Shown: one piece after another, positions 1-7,330 of the stretch | How the letters are laid out: every line of letters begins with the position of its first letter | How positions within the stretch are numbered: position 1 is the first letter of the stretch | NCBI GenBank assembly: GCA_038257845.1 | Contig: JBBSQL010000059.1 | Coordinates: 1-16,340, forward strand | Length of the DNA: 16,340 nucleotides | Direction: 5' to 3' | From: JAFDXJ01 sp038257845 | GTDB taxonomy: Bacteria > Bacteroidota > Bacteroidia > Chitinophagales > Chitinophagaceae | Program-made: the position numbers and the translations under genes | Notes under the pieces: model-generated | Told to the model about the DNA's origin: nothing | The model's database searches: none | What the model saw: the letters and a program-made list of their open reading frames with translations, nothing else

Positions 1-1224
1 AAGCACTGAATTCTTCATGCTGCCTGTCAATTCTTCAATCAAGCCAAAACTAAACATACCAATTACGATAGCTATTTTTTCCGTTAAATCATAATAACTA
101 AAATAAGAAGCAGTGTCTTTTGTTTCGGGCATAAATTTGGAATAGGTAGAACGGCTCAATGATTGAATGCCGCCCATAACAAGGCCTACAGCCATTGCGA
201 TTACATAAAACCAATATTCAGGATCAGCGCCGTGCTCTTTATACCAGGCGGTATAATAGGCAGCTACACATATTAAAATCCAAAAAATCACCACGCCCAT
301 TAACACGCGGATGTTTCCATATTTTGCAGAAAAACGGCTCATCACATACGCCCCTAAAATGGCTACGAGTTGAATCAGTACAACAGTGGCAATTAAATTT
401 GCATCCGGTAATCCTAATAATTTACTGCCAAATAATGTAGCAGCCAGCATCACCGTTTGAACGCCCATACTATAAAAAAAGAAAGCACGTAAAAAACGTT
501 TTAATGTGGGCATCGTTTTTATTTCGTCATAGACTTTTTTCACTGCGCCAAAACTTGATTTTAAAATGCCGGATTTTTTAGTGACGCTCTTTTGCGATTT
601 GGGTAAAACTGCAAATGTGATCTGTGCAAAACCAAACCACCAAATCCCTACTAATAAAAATGTAATGCGAGTTGCGAGTAACTGATCAGTCATTATTAAT
701 ACCAATGCAAAACCGATCAATTGTAAAATAACACTGCCAATATAACCAAATGAAAATCCCCGTGCGCTTACGCGGTCCTGGTCTTCCGGCGCGGCGATCT
801 CCGGGAGATATGCGTTATAAAAAACCAGGCTGCCCACATAACCCATGGCTGCGAGCATGAAGCAGGAAATGCCGAGCCAGAGATTTGCGCCATTAAAAAA
901 GTACAACATGGAGCAACCGAATGAACCGGTATAACAAAAGAAACGCATGAAATTTTTCTTATTGCCACGTGAATCTGCGATAGAAGTAAGAATAGGGTAA
1001 AGTATCGCTATCAGTAAGTATGCGGCTGCGAGACTATAATCATATAAGGAAGAATTGACAAATTTTCTTCCGAGAAAAGGAATCATGTCAGAGCCAAATT
1101 CTTTCTTTGTAACAGCCGTGAAATAAATAGGAAAAAAGGAAGTCGTGATCACCAGGTTATATACACTGTTGGCCCAGTCGTACATCGCCCAACCATTGAT
1201 GACTTTTTTGGAAGCAGTTTGCAT
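1..1224 (-). CDS. MFS transporter, UMF1 (Atg22-like) family, C-terminus beyond window edge
   Basis: I translated the minus strand from the ATG at 1222-1224. It stays open for 408 codons to the left edge, so the end of the protein is missing. The protein is very hydrophobic with many membrane segments. The N-terminus has the UMF1 signature YDWANS (residues 15-20). The MFS loop motif appears as ADSRGNKK (83-90), followed by AYLPEIA (138-144) and DRVSARG (150-156). A late motif, SLSRSTYSKFMPE, is also typical of UMF1 proteins. Family members are inner-membrane permeases related to fungal Atg22, a vacuolar amino-acid exporter; the bacterial substrate is not established. An ATG four bases upstream (1226-1228) is in a different frame and gives no long product. 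A weak Bacteroidota-like promoter may lie just upstream (-7-like TATCTTTA on the minus strand at 1243-1250, TTTG at 1268-1271), but the 17-base spacing is short and the call is uncertain. No operon partner is visible. Confidence 0.9.
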   Translation of the reverse strand, partial: MQTASKKVINGWAMYDWANSVYNLVITTSFFPIYFTAVTKKEFGSDMIPFLGRKFVNSSLYDYSLAAAYLLIAILYPILTSIADSRGNKKNFMRFFCYTGSFGCSMLYFFNGANLWLGISCFMLAAMGYVGSLVFYNAYLPEIAAPEDQDRVSARGFSFGYIGSVILQLIGFALVLIMTDQLLATRITFLLVGIWWFGFAQITFAVLPKSQKSVTKKSGILKSSFGAVKKVYDEIKTMPTLKRFLRAFFFYSMGVQTVMLAATLFGSKLLGLPDANLIATVVLIQLVAILGAYVMSRFSAKYGNIRVLMGVVIFWILICVAAYYTAWYKEHGADPEYWFYVIAMAVGLVMGGIQSLSRSTYSKFMPETKDTASYFSYYDLTEKIAIVIGMFSFGLIEELTGSMKNSVL

Positions 1225-1294
1225 GCATTCGTTTTTGAATTTTAAAGATAAGTGTTTCAAAGATTATCAAAATCAAAAACAATTTTTTATATGC

Positions 1295-1386
1295 ACCGAA
1301 CCTACGGTTCTCTTTTTCATTTTCAATCTAATGTGAACGGGTTAAAACCCGTTGTTACAATATGAGGCGATGCTACGCATCTTTGT
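1295..1386. repeat. Composite palindrome element X, copy 1
   Basis: Three hairpins lie in a row: GAACC-TAC-GGTTC (1298-1310), AACGGGTT-AA-AACCCGTT (1336-1353) and GATGC-TAC-GCATC (1369-1381). The same three hairpins with the same spacing and nearly identical linkers recur at 1600-1690. It is probably a REP- or MITE-like mobile repeat. No transposase is nearby. Confidence 0.8.
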
Positions 1387-1501
1387 TTTTGGAAAATATA
1401 TTACTTCATCAGCCGCTTGTCGGGAGACAAAGCGGCGGCGATCAGTTTTAATTTTATTTGTGTTAGGGTATTAAATTCATAATGATTAGCGTGTTTTATC
1501 T

Positions 1502-1577
1502 TTTGTTCCAGTGGAACAATTTGTGGGTAGTAGAAAAGCTAATTGCTAAAAGCGTTCCGGAGGAACGCCTTGTGCTT
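1502..1577 (+). repeat. Composite palindrome element Y, copy 1
   Basis: Two triplet-centred palindromes 49 bases apart: TTGTTCC-AGT-GGAACAA (1503-1519) and GCGTTCC-GGA-GGAACGC (1552-1568). The first is followed by a conserved TGGGTA and the second by CTTGTGCTT. The same order and flanks occur at 14480-14560, and inverted at 14297-14375. Confidence 0.8.
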
Positions 1578-1599
1578 GTTTTATGAATTTAAAAGCACT

Positions 1600-1690
1600 C
1601 CGAACCTACGGTTCTCCTTTTCATTTTGACTCAAATGTCAACGGGTTAAAACCCGTTGTTACAATATGAGGCGATGCTACGCATCTTTTT
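1600..1690. repeat. Composite palindrome element X, copy 2
   Basis: Near-identical repeat of 1295-1386, with hairpins at 1602-1614, 1640-1657 and 1673-1685. The linker between hairpins 1 and 2 differs by a few bases while the arms are unchanged. Both copies are in the same orientation, about 305 bases apart, and flank element Y. Confidence 0.8.
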
Positions 1691-1737
1691 TTGAAAAAAT
1701 TTTACTTCTTTAATTTAGTAGCCATAGCAAAAAATCT

Positions 1738-1923
1738 CCCGCAGATAGCGCAGATTTTCGCGGATAGATTTTATTAGCGTTTTTGATTTGTTTGAAAGTA
1801 CTGCCCCGATGGGGCTTGCAAATACATTCCGGATTTCTAAAATACTAAATATGAAAAATTGATCTGCGTTTATCTGCGTAATCTGCGGGCAAAAAAATTT
1901 CCGCAGATTTTCGCTGATCTTTT
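1738..1923. repeat. Inverted pair of CTGCG-rich intergenic repeats
   Basis: The stretch 1738-1770 (CCGCAGAT..GCGCAGATTTTCGCGGAT) is repeated in inverted orientation at 1857-1889 (GATCTGCG..ATCTGCG..ATCTGCGGG). A third, shorter copy in the first orientation follows at 1901-1923. Near the middle is a GCCCC-GAT-GGGGC palindrome (1803-1815). Dispersed repeats containing ATCTGCG are, from general knowledge, common between genes in several bacterial phyla; their role is unknown. Confidence 0.7.
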
Positions 1924-1956
1924 TCTATTTCTTTTTCAGATGAATAACTTGTAAAA

Positions 1957-2865
1957 TTATAATTTCTCATAAACCACCAATATATTCCTTCCCTCATAAT
2001 TCTCCGGGTCATTTCGTGCCTGCATTTTATAAATAAATTTTGGAAGTAAGTTTAATAAAAATGCTTTTATAGGATGCGTTTCTTTTACATGTTTTACACG
2101 CATTGCCTGCCAGTGACGTAATTCAACAAGTGGTTCTATTAAAACATGTTTTTGTTTGACAGGAAAAAATTTCTCCAAATTTTTAAAAGCTTCTTTATTC
2201 CACAAACCTGCATGATGTGGCGGAACATTGAGCGTATGATAATCATCCCACTGAAAAAGATAGGGATTGTTATTGGGCACTGCAATGATCAATTTGCCAC
2301 CCTTTTTTAAACAACGTAAAGCGGCTTCTAAAAATGAATGCACTTCTGTAATATGTTCCAACACCTGGAAAAAACAAACAGCATCATATTTTTCTCCGTT
2401 TGATTCACTATACGCCTGGATCGTTTCTTTCAAAATGCTTAGCCCTGCTGCATTCCCTTTATCTGCAGCAGCGCAGTTTAATTCAAGGCCGGTGATATCA
2501 AGGATATTATTTTTTTTACACAACTCCATAAAATATCCATCGCCACAACCGATCTCCAATATCTTTTCATCAGCATTTAAAAACTGTATGACTTCCGGAT
2601 GCTCCCAACTTTTTCGTTGATAATACCAGGTATTATTTTTTTCCAATTCTTCATAAAATAAACCATCACCAAAAATGTTGAACGGGTAATAAAACCGGTA
2701 ACCTGTATCATTACATTGATATAATTCAATGTCTTTTAATGCGCCAAAGAAACGCGACACATCCACTTTTGTTTCTGTGCGGTATAACAATTTTATTTTC
2801 ACTACATCAAAATTGCGGATGAATGAAGTGTTGTCTGAAAGAGTAACAGGGCTTTTGACAGGCAT
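1957..2865 (-). CDS. Class I SAM-dependent methyltransferase
   Basis: A 302-residue cytosolic protein with a Rossmann-like methyltransferase core. Motif I, which binds S-adenosylmethionine, is ILEIGCGDGY (102-111). The next strand ends in the acidic GLELN (126-130). A motif resembling DAVCFFQVLEHI (161-172) is typical of the Methyltransf_11/23 group, and GGKLIIAVPN (189-198) forms the strand after the post-motif helix. The first 100 residues are not part of the core and probably help recognise the substrate, which I cannot name. Such proteins often modify sugars, lipids or small metabolites. The start at 2865 is the only good one: no further Met precedes the core until far downstream. It is divergent from the penicillin-acylase-like gene, with 135 bases between the starts. 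A minus-strand TAAATTTG (2876-2883) matches the Bacteroidota -7 consensus but has no well-spaced -33 element. No terminator is evident after the stop codon. Confidence 0.85.
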   Translation of the reverse strand: MPVKSPVTLSDNTSFIRNFDVVKIKLLYRTETKVDVSRFFGALKDIELYQCNDTGYRFYYPFNIFGDGLFYEELEKNNTWYYQRKSWEHPEVIQFLNADEKILEIGCGDGYFMELCKKNNILDITGLELNCAAADKGNAAGLSILKETIQAYSESNGEKYDAVCFFQVLEHITEVHSFLEAALRCLKKGGKLIIAVPNNNPYLFQWDDYHTLNVPPHHAGLWNKEAFKNLEKFFPVKQKHVLIEPLVELRHWQAMRVKHVKETHPIKAFLLNLLPKFIYKMQARNDPENYEGRNILVVYEKL

Positions 2866-3000
2866 TCGTTTTTTTCAAATTTACACATTGAATTTTATTC
2901 AATTAGAACAAGTCTTAAAAATGGAATTGCACAGCTTGTTTAAAAAAAATTCACCGCAATTTATTTCAATTGAGTTTTCTTTATTATGTTTAAGGCATAA

Positions 3001-5478
3001 ATGGTTCTTATGAGAATAATTCCTTTCTTCATTGCTGCTATAATTTCAGTAGCATTGATTGTTGTCCTGGACACACCTTTGCCTGTAAATGGTAGTCATA
3101 CACCGCGACTTGGATATTTCCTGTCACCGCAAACTGGTTTTTGGCAAAATGCGGAAGCAGATGATATGAATTTCAATGAGAACCTTTCTATGACTGGTTT
3201 ACAGGGAAATGCCAATGTTTATTTTGATGACAGAATGGTGCCACATGTGTATGCGGAAAATGAACATGATGCCATTTTTTTGCAGGGATATTTACACGCA
3301 AAATTCCGCCTCTGGCAAATGGATTTTCAAAGTTATGCAGCAGGAGGAAGGCTGAGTGAGATCATGGGTGACAGCAGCAGTGGTACAAATTTTCTTAAAA
3401 TTGACCGATTTTTCAGGCGGCTGGGAATGGTTGACGGCGCGGAACAATCTTTGGCAGCGCTGGAAGCAAACCCGGTAACAAAAGCATACGCGGATGCATA
3501 TACCGAAGGCGTGAATCAATACATCAGTACTTTAAAAGATAAAGACATTCCCTTTGAATATAAACTGCTGAATTATAAGCCCGAGAAGTGGACAAATATG
3601 AAGTCTGTTTTGTTTATGAAATATATGGCTTTTGATCTCGCGGGTTTTGAACAGGATTTTGAAATGACCAATGCAAAATCCATTTTTTCAAAAACAGAAA
3701 TGGCTGCTTTATATCCTTATGGACAAGATTCATTGGATCCGATAATTCCCAAATGCACAAAATTTGGAGCACCGGCATTTTCCATGAAACCCCCGGCTGA
3801 CGCGGATTCTATTTATTTTAATTATTATAAAAATGCTGCTACAACAGATTCTATTATCAAACCTGATAAAAGTAATGGCAGTAATAACTGGGCAGTTTCG
3901 GGAAGCAAAACACAAAGCGGCAGGCCGATACTTTGTAATGATCCGCACCTCGGTTTGAACCTTCCATCCTTATGGTATGAAATGCAAATTACTACGCCAC
4001 AATTCAGTGCGTATGGCGCTACTTTTCCCGGCGCACCATCTGTTGTGATTGGCTTTAATGATAGTTGCGCGTGGGGTTTTACAAATGCGATGCGTGATGT
4101 GCGTGATTATTATGAAATAAAATTTAAGGACAGCACGAAGCAGGAATACTGGTACGACAGCGCCTGGCAAAAAACAACATTCCGCGATGAGGTCATTCAT
4201 ATAAAAGGAAAGCCGGATCGGACGGAACATATTGCGGAAACTGTTTGGGGGCCGGTGATGTACGACAATAATTTCCCGGACATTTTACATTCCGGAAAAT
4301 CGTATGCATGTCACTGGCAGGCACAGGACGGCAGCAATGAAATAAAAACATTTCGCGCACTGGATTATGCCAACAATTACGACGATTATTTGAATGCATT
4401 AAAAGACTATGAATGTCCCGGGCAAAATATGATCTTCGCCTGCAAGCGAGGAGATATAGCTATAAAACAAAATGGAAAATTCCCCGCAAAGTGGCGTGGA
4501 CAGGGAGATTTTTTGATGCCCGGAGAAAATGATACGTTTGCCTGGCGCGGCTTCATCCCGGATAGTGCTAACATCGTAATGCATAACCCGCCGAGGGGTT
4601 TTGTAAGCAGCGCGAATCAATATCCGTATGATACAAGTTATCCTTATTATTTAGGTGGAAATTATCCGGAGTTTCGTGGCTATCTGATCAATCGTTATTT
4701 GAGTTCCATGCAAAATATTACTGCGACAGACATGGAAAAATTACAAACCAATAACTACAATGTTTTCCAGGAAATGGCACGCCCTTTTTTATTGAAATAC
4801 TTGGATCAATCTGCATTGTCCGCTAACGAAATAAAATACCTGGAAATTTATACGCAATGGAATTTGCAAAATGATGCAAAAGAAAAAGGGCCGACGATTG
4901 AAAAATTGTGGTGGGACAGTCTCATGACAACTGTTTATTCGGATGAATTCGCACAATCATCATTGCCTTTGCCCTGGCCGGAGAAAAGCACTTTGCTGGA
5001 TGGTTTATTAAGAGATACATTGAATTATATTTTCCTGGATAATATCAACACGGCGCAAAAAGAAACATTGCAGGAAGATATTACCATTGCGTATAAAAAA
5101 ATTATTCCCGTGCTGGAAAAAGCGGAGAATGAAAATAATTTAGTGTGGGGGAAATTTAAAAAAAGTGGCATCCGGCATTTGTTGCGCATACCTGTTTTGA
5201 GCCGGTTGAATTTATTTTCAAGTGGTGGTGAAACGGAGATCAATGCACTCAAAGAATTCCATGGGCCGAGTTGGCGCATGGTGGTAGAACTCACAGATTC
5301 CACACAGGCTTATGGCATTTATCCCGGCGGCCAAAGTGGAAACCCTGGAAGTAAATACTATGATAATTTTATCAATGACTGGGTAGAAGGAAATTATTAT
5401 CCCTTACTATTTCTCAAAGAAGAAACCATAAAAAACCTGCCCGGACTAAAAGGAAAAATGGTATTTAAAAAAGCTTAA
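3001..5478 (+). CDS. Penicillin acylase family protein (Ntn hydrolase)
   Basis: An 825-residue precursor of the penicillin G acylase/AHL acylase type, an amidase that matures by cutting itself into alpha and beta chains. Residues 4-23 are a hydrophobic segment that should export the protein to the periplasm or anchor it in the membrane. The alpha region includes VPHVYAENEHDAIFLQGYLHA (start at 80), a typical family stretch. The predicted cleavage site and nucleophile is Ser294 in GSNNWAV. Taking it as beta-1, His316 in NDPHLGL falls at beta-23, as in penicillin G acylase. Asn539 in SSANQ falls near the catalytic Asn beta-241. All expected catalytic residues are therefore present, so the enzyme is probably active. 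Its natural substrate (beta-lactam, N-acyl-homoserine lactone or another amide) cannot be read from the sequence. Met4 at 3010 is an alternative start. A membrane protein gene follows after 9 bases, suggesting an operon. Confidence 0.93.
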   Translation: MVLMRIIPFFIAAIISVALIVVLDTPLPVNGSHTPRLGYFLSPQTGFWQNAEADDMNFNENLSMTGLQGNANVYFDDRMVPHVYAENEHDAIFLQGYLHAKFRLWQMDFQSYAAGGRLSEIMGDSSSGTNFLKIDRFFRRLGMVDGAEQSLAALEANPVTKAYADAYTEGVNQYISTLKDKDIPFEYKLLNYKPEKWTNMKSVLFMKYMAFDLAGFEQDFEMTNAKSIFSKTEMAALYPYGQDSLDPIIPKCTKFGAPAFSMKPPADADSIYFNYYKNAATTDSIIKPDKSNGSNNWAVSGSKTQSGRPILCNDPHLGLNLPSLWYEMQITTPQFSAYGATFPGAPSVVIGFNDSCAWGFTNAMRDVRDYYEIKFKDSTKQEYWYDSAWQKTTFRDEVIHIKGKPDRTEHIAETVWGPVMYDNNFPDILHSGKSYACHWQAQDGSNEIKTFRALDYANNYDDYLNALKDYECPGQNMIFACKRGDIAIKQNGKFPAKWRGQGDFLMPGENDTFAWRGFIPDSANIVMHNPPRGFVSSANQYPYDTSYPYYLGGNYPEFRGYLINRYLSSMQNITATDMEKLQTNNYNVFQEMARPFLLKYLDQSALSANEIKYLEIYTQWNLQNDAKEKGPTIEKLWWDSLMTTVYSDEFAQSSLPLPWPEKSTLLDGLLRDTLNYIFLDNINTAQKETLQEDITIAYKKIIPVLEKAENENNLVWGKFKKSGIRHLLRIPVLSRLNLFSSGGETEINALKEFHGPSWRMVVELTDSTQAYGIYPGGQSGNPGSKYYDNFINDWVEGNYYPLLFLKEETIKNLPGLKGKMVFKKA

Positions 5479-5487
5479 TTCAACAAC

Positions 5488-5838
5488 ATGAAATTTTTTG
5501 TCAGTATATTATTAGTTGCCTTACTCGGCTTCGCCGCGCCATTATATTTACCCTGGTGGAGCTTTGCCATCACCACATTTATCGTTTTATTTTTCCTGCG
5601 GCAAACACCCGGGAAGTCTTTCCTGGCGGGCTTCTTAGGCCTGTTCTTTTTATGGGGAATCAATGCCTTTTGGCTGGACATGGCCAACAATCATTTATTA
5701 TCTCAAAAGGTCGCCGTGATTTTACCGCTCGGCGGTTCAGCTATTTTACTCATTATTCTTACAGCATTTATTGGTGGATTGGTTTCGGGATTTGCGGGAT
5801 TGGCGGCGGGGTATGTGGGGGAGAGGAGTAGAACTTAA
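5488..5838 (+). CDS. Small polytopic membrane protein, function unknown
   Basis: A 116-residue, very hydrophobic protein with about four likely membrane segments (residues 3-20, 24-38, 45-62 and 82-108). The first could be read as a signal anchor. A short charged C-terminus (GERSRT) ends the protein. I recognise no catalytic motif. Its ATG lies 9 bases after the stop codon of the penicillin-acylase-like gene, so the two are very probably co-transcribed. This suggests a role connected with that envelope enzyme, but this rests on position alone. A 91-residue open frame over the same bases is a frame shadow. No terminator was found between its stop and the next gene. Confidence 0.75.
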   Translation: MKFFVSILLVALLGFAAPLYLPWWSFAITTFIVLFFLRQTPGKSFLAGFLGLFFLWGINAFWLDMANNHLLSQKVAVILPLGGSAILLIILTAFIGGLVSGFAGLAAGYVGERSRT

Positions 5839-6013
5839 GTGAGTAATTTGAGTGAAACTGAATAAATAAAACGTAGGAATACTTGAAATTTTCTAACTTT
5901 CAATTTAAAATTTATGGAATAAAATGTTCCATGAATTAGTCTTAAGTAATTTGCTTTTGCACAAAGGCAAAGAGTTAGCAAAATTCATAACGCACAATTT
6001 CAAAACAGAACTA

Positions 6014-6487
6014 ATGTACGAGCGAAAAGAAATAAAAATATTTGAAGATAAAAAAGTAAGAACGCTTTGGGACGAAGACAATGAAAAATTGTATTTGTCA
6101 ATTACAGATATAATAGCAATTCTTACTGAAAGTATCGATCCCTTAGCTTATTGGCGCAAGTTGAAACAACGTATTAAAGAAGAAGGAAACGAAACCGTGA
6201 CGAACTGTCACGCTTTGAAAATGCAAGCTGCTGACGGTAAAATGCGCATGACCGATGTTGCTGACACCGAACAACTTTTCCGTCTCATCCAATCTATTCC
6301 ATCACCAAAGGCAGAACCTTTCAAACTATGGCTTGCGCAAGTTGCTACAGAAATTCCAAAGGAAATTTTTATAAAGTGCAAAGATGATTTGGGGATATTT
6401 ATTCTTTTTCAACGAATAAATAAGTTCAGGACTTTCACATCTTTGGAGAATATTTTGAAATTGAATGAATTAGTGCCCACTTTGTAA
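6014..6487 (+). CDS. BRO-N domain protein, apparently shortened at the C-terminus
   Basis: A 157-residue protein. Residues 5-110 match the BRO N-terminal domain seen in phage antirepressor-like and Bacteroidota chromosomal proteins: KEIKIFEDKKVRTLWDE, then ITDIIAILTES, TNCHALKMQAADGKMRMTD and the strongly conserved stretch DTEQLFRLIQSIPSPKAEPF (85-104) with LWLAQV. BRO-N domains bind DNA in viral proteins. Homologues known to me continue past LAQV with a long conserved helical region. Here residues 111-157 do not resemble it, and the other two frames show no continuation, so a recombination or deletion rather than a simple frameshift probably replaced the C-terminus. The frame is open back to an ATG at 5924, but those 30 extra residues look non-coding and the family normally begins near MYERKEIKIF. 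Whether it is functional is unclear. The next gene is an antitoxin-like frame 49 bases downstream. Confidence 0.7.
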   Translation: MYERKEIKIFEDKKVRTLWDEDNEKLYLSITDIIAILTESIDPLAYWRKLKQRIKEEGNETVTNCHALKMQAADGKMRMTDVADTEQLFRLIQSIPSPKAEPFKLWLAQVATEIPKEIFIKCKDDLGIFILFQRINKFRTFTSLENILKLNELVPTL

Positions 6488-6536
6488 GATCCAACATTTC
6501 CGGGATTTGAAAATTAAAAATTTGTTACTTTGATTT

Positions 6537-6746
6537 ATGACAACAGAAAGTATAATCCACGAGCTTGATAAACTCCCACTATCAGACAAGCTTTTAGTCA
6601 TTGAACAAACTATAAAATCTATTCGGACTGAAAAAGAAAAAAGCTTGAACAATGCAGTTGTAAATATGTTGGATGATTATAAAAATGATGAAGCACTAAC
6701 TGTATATACCCTGCTGGATAAAGAACCATTTTATGAGACAAGGTGA
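6537..6746 (+). CDS. Antitoxin-like protein of a MazF/PemK-type module
   Basis: A 69-residue, highly charged protein with no membrane segment. The pattern SIIHELDKLPLSDKLLVIEQ with a later acidic stretch and the C-terminus EPFYETR resembles small antitoxins that precede PemK/MazF toxins in Bacteroidota and related phyla. The identification rests strongly on the next frame: the toxin ATG at 6734 overlaps the end of this gene by 13 bases, the usual arrangement for such pairs. Since the toxin is broken, this would be an orphan antitoxin. In intact systems the antitoxin binds the toxin and often represses its own promoter. No operator could be recognised here. Confidence 0.65.
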   Translation: MTTESIIHELDKLPLSDKLLVIEQTIKSIRTEKEKSLNNAVVNMLDDYKNDEALTVYTLLDKEPFYETR

Positions 6747-6796
6747 AATCTGGCTTGTTACTCTTGACCCGACAATTGGGGCTGAAATAAAATAGA
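6734..6796 (+). pseudogene. Remnant of a MazF/PemK family toxin gene (first 20 codons)
   Basis: The frame reads MRQGEIWLVTLDPTIGAEIK and then a stop codon. This is the classic N-terminus of PemK/MazF endoribonuclease toxins, which normally run on for about 110 residues with KTRPAVIV or similar directly after this point. Here that continuation is missing. Sequence belonging to a 191-bp repeat with palindromes takes over from about 6784-6797. The remnant overlaps the antitoxin-like gene by 13 bases. No downstream piece of the toxin was found in the window, so insertion alone is not enough: the rest was deleted. It cannot be an active RNase. Confidence 0.8.
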
Positions 6797-6974
6797 TGTT
6801 GATATTTGTAAATATGTTTTGGGCTAAAGCCCTTTGCTATATTTCTATTTATTCCTCCGGCTAAAGCCGGAGGCTATTCATAAGCTTTCAGGCAGAAAAT
6901 TATTTACGATTAAAACACATAGTCCGCTTAGGAGCGACGATGCTGAACTGTCAATTTATATTAAAAAGATATAA
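6784..6974 (+). repeat. 191-bp tandem repeat, unit 1
   Basis: The unit begins TGAAATAAAATAG and carries two perfect palindromes, GGGCT-AA-AGCCC (6822-6833) and CCTCCGGCT-AA-AGCCGGAGG (6854-6873). It ends with a less conserved part containing TCCGCTTAGG. The start falls inside the broken toxin gene. Confidence 0.8.
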
Positions 6975-7165
6975 TGAAATGAAATAGGTGTTGATATTTG
7001 TAAATATGTTTTGGGCTAAAGCCCATTTGTATAATTTCTATTTTTCCTCCGGCTAAAGCCGGAGGCTATTCATAAGCATTCAAGCATGCAATTTCTTATA
7101 AAAATGGATTACAATTAAAAACGCATTGTCCGCTTAGGCGAAATTGTGCTGCACTATCAATATAA
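6975..7165 (+). repeat. 191-bp tandem repeat, unit 2
   Basis: A second, directly adjacent copy with the same order of parts: TTGATATTTGTAAATATG, GGGCT-AA-AGCCC (7013-7024), CCTCCGGCT-AA-AGCCGGAGG (7046-7065), CTATTCATAAGC and TCCGCTTAGG. The first 100 bases are almost identical to unit 1; the last 60 have diverged more. Confidence 0.8.
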
Positions 7166-7191
7166 TTTCAAATTAAAAACTTCATCAATTG

Positions 7192-7245
7192 CCACTGGCT
7201 TTAGCCAGTGGATTAAAGCATTCAAATTTTTCCGGGCTTTAGCCC
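7192..7245. repeat. Two further CTTTAG-centred palindromes
   Basis: CCACTGGCT-TT-AGCCAGTGG (7192-7211) and GGGCT-TT-AGCCC (7234-7245). The second is the reverse complement of the short palindrome in the 191-bp units. They belong to the same family, in inverted orientation, and lie just outside the terminator of the susD gene. Confidence 0.75.
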
Positions 7246-7273
7246 AACAATAAAATTCAGCAATTTATTATGT

Positions 7274-7300
7274 AAAAAAAAGAGCAGCCTTCGCTGCCCT
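7274..7300 (-). terminator. Rho-independent terminator of the fecR-susC-susD operon
   Basis: Read on the minus strand, GGGCAGC-GAAG-GCTGCTC forms a seven-pair stem (one G-U pair) with a GNRA-type tetraloop, followed directly by eight T. It begins about 31 bases after the susD stop codon. Confidence 0.9.
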
Positions 7301-7330
7301 TAATTGGGGGTTTGGTTTTCTAAATATATT

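Larger units (their letters stand above)
1225..1956. other. Gene-free intergenic region packed with palindromic repeats
   Basis: About 730 bases between the starts of the transporter gene and the ends of the methyltransferase gene. I see no credible coding sequence on either strand. It holds two copies of one composite palindrome element (1295-1386 and 1600-1690), one copy of another (1502-1577), and a pair of inverted CTGCG-rich repeats (1738-1923). These are described separately. The rest is AT-rich filler. Confidence 0.8.

Noticed and set aside
195..440. Plus-strand open frame of 81 codons at the left end
   Set aside because: It lies opposite the well-supported transporter gene and has no recognisable protein features.
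2876..2883. TAAATTTG on the minus strand as a -7 promoter element for the methyltransferase
   Set aside because: The -7 match is exact, but no -33 element has acceptable spacing and the distance to the start codon is very short, so I did not list it as a promoter.
5556..5831. A second 91-codon frame over the small membrane protein
   Set aside because: It is a shadow in another frame; the listed frame has a coherent membrane-protein pattern and correct operon spacing.
5924..6013. Upstream extension of the BRO-N frame from an earlier ATG
   Set aside because: The 30 residues look like translated AT-rich spacer, and the family normally begins at the later Met.
6784..7245. The repeated palindromes as a CRISPR array
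   Set aside because: The units are 191 bases long with conserved rather than variable interiors, there are only two, and no cas genes are present.
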